Below, piece by piece: positions 60,364 through 64,000 of a stretch of 64,000 bases of DNA; within the stretch, counting starts at the first letter, position 1; each line of letters begins with the position of its first letter. Origin of the DNA: an uncultured Clostridia bacterium (lineage in GTDB: Bacteria; Bacillota; Clostridia; Christensenellales; UBA1242); contig CAKVHE010000001.1 in assembly GCA_934747885.1 (NCBI GenBank), positions 434,001-498,000 of the forward strand, in the 5' to 3' direction. Position numbers and translations under genes: made by a program. The notes beneath the pieces were generated by a model. That model was given only the letters and a program-made list of their open reading frames with translations. It was not told the DNA's origin and did not search any database.

Positions 60364-60397
60364 CACTTTAATCTATAAAAGATTAAGGTGTTTTTTT
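60364..60397 (+). terminator. Terminator-like hairpin in the post-dnaN gap
   Basis: CACTTTAATCT / AGATTAAGGTG (one G-U) with five-base loop and T7 run. What transcript it ends is unclear; a small RNA is possible. Confidence 0.7.
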
Positions 60398-60435
60398 CAC
60401 TCTCTTAACTGTAAAAAGAAATAAATATTACTGAC

Positions 60436-60484
60436 GTTGTCAAGGATTGTCGCAAATAGCGACATACACTTTAACCTTGACAAC
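60436..60484. repeat. Nested inverted repeat
   Basis: Outer GTTGTCAAGG / CCTTGACAAC and inner TGTCGC / GCGACA, separated by AAATA. The two palindromes share one axis, giving a cruciform-like structure. Confidence 0.7.
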
Positions 60485-60528
60485 AAAGAATATTTGTTTA
60501 CCATAATAAGAAAGAAAAAAAATAACAG

Positions 60529-60573
60529 CAAAAAGCGAAAGTGTGTTATGTTTACCAACACTTTCGCTTTTTG
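60529..60573. terminator. Long terminator hairpin
   Basis: CAAAAAGCGAAAGTGT / ACACTTTCGCTTTTTG, sixteen perfect pairs around a thirteen-base loop. It lies downstream of the restriction-modification operon on the minus strand. Confidence 0.85.
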
Positions 60574-60600
60574 TCTGCTTTAATTTAGTTTATAAGTGTG

Positions 60601-60650
60601 TGCTTGTCTTCGGTGGAGCGAAGTGACACCGACTTGTATCAAGACAAGCA
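60601..60650. repeat. Palindromic structure next to the defence operon
   Basis: Outer TGCTTGTCTT / AAGACAAGCA and inner CGGTG / CACCG. It lies 27 bases after the ATPase gene's stop on the minus strand. Confidence 0.65.
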
Positions 60651-60676
60651 CGCGTTTAAATGCCATTTTATATGTT

Positions 60677-62509
60677 TTAATTATTAAAAATATTTTCTAC
60701 ACTATCAAATAAAGGTTTAAAATCTTTGAAAATTTCTTTATCCGCAGTTAATAAATCTTTCCAAAAATCTTTTTTGTGTGTATCTTTCATTTTGTAAAAA
60801 TCAAATAATTCTGAAACCTTTTCTGCTTTACTATTTTCTCTTAAAAAATCTTCTGAGACTAATGTTTCTATTTCAATAAAGCAATAATTGCTAGATTTTT
60901 TATTTACATATTTTTCTAATCTGGTAGGGACGGGTATTGTCATAGCATATCTATTACAATGCATATTCTTTAAATACAATCCAGAATTAATAGAGCCTTT
61001 TTCTTCAGGATATAATTTTTCACCTAAATTATTTTTAAGTGTCTTTAATTTTTTATATTTTGAATAGCCTTCGTTATCAAAATCAAAAAGACAAATTCGT
61101 TTACAATCACTATCTAATGTTGTATTTGGACAAGTTAAAAAATTATATAATCCACCAGTTGAATAACCGCCTTCAATTACAAATTGTGCTATTGCTTTAA
61201 ATTTGTCATTTATATTATTCTCTGTGATATCAGTTATATCTTTTAATTTTAAGTAAGCTATCTTATAAATTTGGCAATATTCATCTTCCACCAAAAGAGC
61301 ATTTCCGTTTTGTCCCAGAGTTTTTTCTAATTCAATAATTCTGTCGTTTTGATTTTTTAGTTTAGTATAAAAACTTTTATTTGCTTCTTTTAATTCCGCA
61401 TAATCAAATTGATTGACATTAATTATTTTAGGAGATTTATTTTGTTGACTAAAAATCTCATAAAATTCAGCATAATCTGGTGCCAATGAAATAGTAGCAG
61501 GAGAATGTGTTGTTATTACTACTTGAATGCCTTTGTTAATATAAAAATCTTCAATAACTTTGTAAAACGCTTCAGTAAGTGAAGGATTTAATGGAGCATC
61601 ATATTCATCAAATAAAACTAGTTTTACATCTTTACTTATTTCTTCATCAAGTGATATTAATGCCAATTTTAAAATTGCTTTCTCACCATCACTTAAATCA
61701 GTTAATGCTCTTATCTCATCATTATTTCTTAGTTTTGGGTTTTCTTCCATATTTGGAGTATGAAACGAATAATCATCTTTAAATCTATATTTAAAGCCAA
61801 GATCTGTAAATAGTTTATTTAAAACTGTCCAAGGGGCAGTCCTTAACCATGCACTATTGTCAAAAATATCAGTGGTTTTAGAGCATTCTATTTGTCTATC
61901 CGCTCGTTCACAACAAGCCATATAAAACAAGTTCCCAATTTGCTGAATAATATCATTCTCATTTCTCCATATAAAATCTTGTGGAATAATATGTTCAAAT
62001 TCATCTCTTGATATATGAAAAATATTGTCATCCCTATACTTTTCTTTTAATAAAGATAGAAGTTTTTCTATAGATCTCCAAGACGGATTTTTTGTCCCAT
62101 TATCATAAAATATAAGAGTTCCATCATTATATTTTTGTCTTTTTTTTGTGTCTAACCACTGCTGATCCTTATTAAATCTTATGTTTTGCGAATAAAAATT
62201 CCAAGCTTGATTTATATTGTTTTGTCTCAAGTTAATAGAATACTGACCAAAATCATTCCCTAAATTAATATTGTCACGGAATGATAAAAATAAAATATTT
62301 TCAATGATTTCTATATTTTCGTTTTCATCTGTTATTTTCACGGTTCTAGATATTTTTTCATTAGTATTATTGGCTATTATTTTAAGTAGCTGACTCTTAC
62401 CAGTTCCATTTACACCAGATATTACTATTAAATCACCATTAAAAATATAATCCGTATTTTGTTGATAAGATTTATATCTTTCTAATATTTTAATTTCTAG
62501 TTTTTTCAT
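60677..62509 (-). CDS. OLD-like ATPase-TOPRIM protein in a restriction-modification operon
   Basis: The 610-residue protein has an ABC-type ATPase split by a long insert: Walker A GVNGTGKS (32-39), signature LSDGEKA (272-278), Walker B LVLFDEYD (297-304) and H-loop TTHSP (333-337). It also has a C-terminal TOPRIM-like nuclease domain with LLVEDE (405-410) and FDFDNEG (475-481), the two acidic motifs of OLD nucleases. It is the third gene of the minus-strand operon, 45 bases after the endonuclease, and equally AT-rich. A defence role (cutting or sensing DNA) is inferred from family and neighbours. Confidence 0.85.
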   Translation of the reverse strand: MKKLEIKILERYKSYQQNTDYIFNGDLIVISGVNGTGKSQLLKIIANNTNEKISRTVKITDENENIEIIENILFLSFRDNINLGNDFGQYSINLRQNNINQAWNFYSQNIRFNKDQQWLDTKKRQKYNDGTLIFYDNGTKNPSWRSIEKLLSLLKEKYRDDNIFHISRDEFEHIIPQDFIWRNENDIIQQIGNLFYMACCERADRQIECSKTTDIFDNSAWLRTAPWTVLNKLFTDLGFKYRFKDDYSFHTPNMEENPKLRNNDEIRALTDLSDGEKAILKLALISLDEEISKDVKLVLFDEYDAPLNPSLTEAFYKVIEDFYINKGIQVVITTHSPATISLAPDYAEFYEIFSQQNKSPKIINVNQFDYAELKEANKSFYTKLKNQNDRIIELEKTLGQNGNALLVEDEYCQIYKIAYLKLKDITDITENNINDKFKAIAQFVIEGGYSTGGLYNFLTCPNTTLDSDCKRICLFDFDNEGYSKYKKLKTLKNNLGEKLYPEEKGSINSGLYLKNMHCNRYAMTIPVPTRLEKYVNKKSSNYCFIEIETLVSEDFLRENSKAEKVSELFDFYKMKDTHKKDFWKDLLTADKEIFKDFKPLFDSVENIFNN

Positions 62510-62554
62510 TTGATTCTCCTATTTAAAATAGACAAACAATTTTCGTGGCATTGT

Positions 62555-63301
62555 TTAAAAATTGTCAAAACCTTCATATGTCTTAAATGCTAGCAAATAC
62601 AAAGATTTCAAAAGATTTTTATCTTTTTGCTTAAGTTCTTTGAATACAGTATCTTTTTCTCTTTTATTTGCTATTGTTTTGTTTACAATTTTTGTTATAA
62701 TTTCAGGCAAAACTTTACATAGTTTAGCAAATGCATCTTTTTCTCCAGTAACTATCTCATAAAATTTATCAATAGAGATTCTTCTAATTCTTTCATTTTC
62801 GACCTTTTGCCCGTTCATAGTTCTTTGCCATTTTATATTTTGACTATTTTTAGCAATTACTTCAACTAAAGCACAAATGCAATCTGATTCTTTTAATGCT
62901 TGATTTTGCAAGTTGATGTAAACACTGTCAGCACCACCTTTATTCATTGTATTATGTTTATTCTTTAATTCTACATAATATTTTTGTGTACCATCATTAA
63001 AAATAATATCAAAACCCTTTTGTGGAACTTCACAGTTCCTTATATATTTGAAAATTTTTTGATGAAAATAGCCGATAGCATTTGTATTGCTTTTATCTCT
63101 TTGTCTTGCAATTTCTTCATTAAGAATTGTTTTTATTTTCTTATTATAAACAATAGAGTCGAATGTTAATTTTATTGGGTCAATAATATTTTCGTTAAAT
63201 CTTTCTAGATTGATACCTTTAAGAGTTTCTCTATATTCATCCAAAGTTTCCTTAATGTGATTTTCCAAATCGCTATCACTAATAAAATTTAAATATGCCA
63301 T
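62555..63301 (-). CDS. Type II restriction endonuclease, Eco47II/Sau96I-like
   Basis: The 248-residue protein has the pattern of the Eco47II/Sau96I family: N-terminal YLNFISDSDLENHIKETLDEY, IARQRDKSNTNAIGYFHQKIF and the PD-(D/E)xK active site (D98 in GFDII, E111-x-K113 in VELKNKHNT). Members cut sequences of the GGNCC/GGWCC type; the exact site here is unverified. Its start overlaps the methyltransferase stop by one base (TAATG). Confidence 0.85.
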   Translation of the reverse strand: MAYLNFISDSDLENHIKETLDEYRETLKGINLERFNENIIDPIKLTFDSIVYNKKIKTILNEEIARQRDKSNTNAIGYFHQKIFKYIRNCEVPQKGFDIIFNDGTQKYYVELKNKHNTMNKGGADSVYINLQNQALKESDCICALVEVIAKNSQNIKWQRTMNGQKVENERIRRISIDKFYEIVTGEKDAFAKLCKVLPEIITKIVNKTIANKREKDTVFKELKQKDKNLLKSLYLLAFKTYEGFDNF

Positions 63302-64000
63302 TATTTTATCTCCTTTAGTACTTTTATAATTGATAAACCAATTTCTTTTGCTAAATTAACAGGTACAGCATTTCCAATTTGTTTATATTTACTATTTAAA
63401 CTGCCAGTAAATTGCCATGTATCAGGAAACGATTGTATTCTAGCACTTTCTCTTATAGTAAAAGGTCTTGTTTCATCTGGATGACATCTATCTGTTTGTT
63501 TCATACAAGGCGAACACAAAATTGTTAAACTTGGTTCATCCCATGAAATTCTTCTAGCCATTCCTGTTTTGCCACCACCAAGATTATAAGACCCTTTCAT
63601 ATATGCTTTTGCAACTTCTTCAGGTAAATCTCGCCAGCATCCACCTGGTGGGACTAAATCAAATACTTCTTTTTTGCTTTGTGGATATGATGCACCTTCT
63701 GATTTAGGAACATCTTTTAAAGCATCTCTCAAAACAGGTTTATATTCATAAGGGGTAGGATATTTGAATTCAACTGGAATATCATTTCTAATACCAATTA
63801 TAACTATTCTTTCTCGTTTTTCTGCAACTCCATAATCCCAAGCATTTAATACTTTGTATTGAACTCGATATCCGATTTCTTCGAAAACATTTATCATAGT
63901 TTGTAATGTTTTTCCACCATCATGGCTAACAAGCCCTTTAACATTTTCAGCTAAAAACATTTTTGGTTTTAATTGTTTTAGTATTTTTGCATAATAATAA
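63301..64000 (-). CDS. DNA (cytosine-5-)-methyltransferase (C-terminal part, cut by window edge)
   Basis: The frame runs off the right edge. It contains catalytic-loop motif FLAENVKGLVSHDGGKT (motif VI, ENV), the RERIVIIG segment (motif VIII), the target-recognition region with GGGKTGMARRISWDEPSLTI, and motif IX/X RPFTIRESARIQSFPD ... YKQIGNAVPVNLAKEI. It protects the host from the downstream endonuclease, and its catalytic PCQ motif lies beyond the window. Confidence 0.94.
   Translation of the reverse strand, partial: YYYAKILKQLKPKMFLAENVKGLVSHDGGKTLQTMINVFEEIGYRVQYKVLNAWDYGVAEKRERIVIIGIRNDIPVEFKYPTPYEYKPVLRDALKDVPKSEGASYPQSKKEVFDLVPPGGCWRDLPEEVAKAYMKGSYNLGGGKTGMARRISWDEPSLTILCSPCMKQTDRCHPDETRPFTIRESARIQSFPDTWQFTGSLNSKYKQIGNAVPVNLAKEIGLSIIKVLKEIK

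Overview
The window looks like the chromosome of a low-GC Bacillota (Firmicutes) bacterium, probably an uncultured Clostridia lineage. This rests on a zinc-type S14, a T-box in front of thrS, a large-type SRP RNA, a DnaA-trio origin between dnaA and dnaN, ABC-2 (DUF990-type) exporters, DUF6273-like surface proteins and TfoX_N/DUF3781 cargo genes. TTGACA/TATAAT promoters are plentiful, many with an extended TGn-10 box. The species cannot be named from this sequence.

Layout. 1-10256 (minus): the S10-spc ribosomal protein operon in canonical order, rpsJ to a partial secY, driven by a consensus promoter and a hairpin leader. 10358-12192 (plus): a YwaF-like membrane protein, a Nudix hydrolase and tRNA-Thr(CGT). 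12438-21410: an accessory region with truncated genes, an AT-rich HD-domain gene, repeated intergenic modules, a small phage or toxin-like protein behind twin palindromic operators, DUF4417 fused to a duplicated zinc-ribbon module, a ClpB-D2-like AAA+ protein and a GATAATT/AATTATC array. 21411-32651 (minus): RNA-modification genes, a CBS protein, SRP RNA (plus strand), two related secreted proteins, acpP, and an operon of a small InlB-repeat-like protein, trxB, ung, a surface protein and an HtrA-like protease. 32804-43250: a membrane protein with an RlmD-type methyltransferase, a frameshifted toxin-like gene with two tandem paralogues that may be immunity genes, T-box-thrS, mscL, greA and tRNA-Arg(ACG). 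43403-44656: a small AT-rich insert with decayed genes. 44733-50604 (minus): a three-gene ABC exporter, a divergent glucose-6-phosphate isomerase homologue, a YhhN protein and HU. 50619-59819: gyrA, gyrB and recF diverging from dnaA and dnaN around oriC. 60677-64000 (minus, AT-rich): a type II restriction-modification pair (C5 methyltransferase, cut by the window end, and an Eco47II/Sau96I-like endonuclease) followed by an OLD-like ATPase-TOPRIM protein.

How it fits together. oriC lies near 57.9 kb, so most highly expressed genes to its left (minus strand) are co-directional with the leftward replication fork. The parts that look acquired are the 12.4-18.9 kb region, the 34.9-37.2 kb toxin/immunity-like cassette, the 43.4-44.7 kb insert and the 60.6-64 kb defence operon. 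The best candidates for unusual biology are the restriction-modification plus ATPase-TOPRIM operon, the twin-palindrome promoter region, the DUF4417/zinc-ribbon duplication, the AATTATC array, the unusual oriC/DnaA box set and a glucose-6-phosphate isomerase homologue lacking several catalytic residues.
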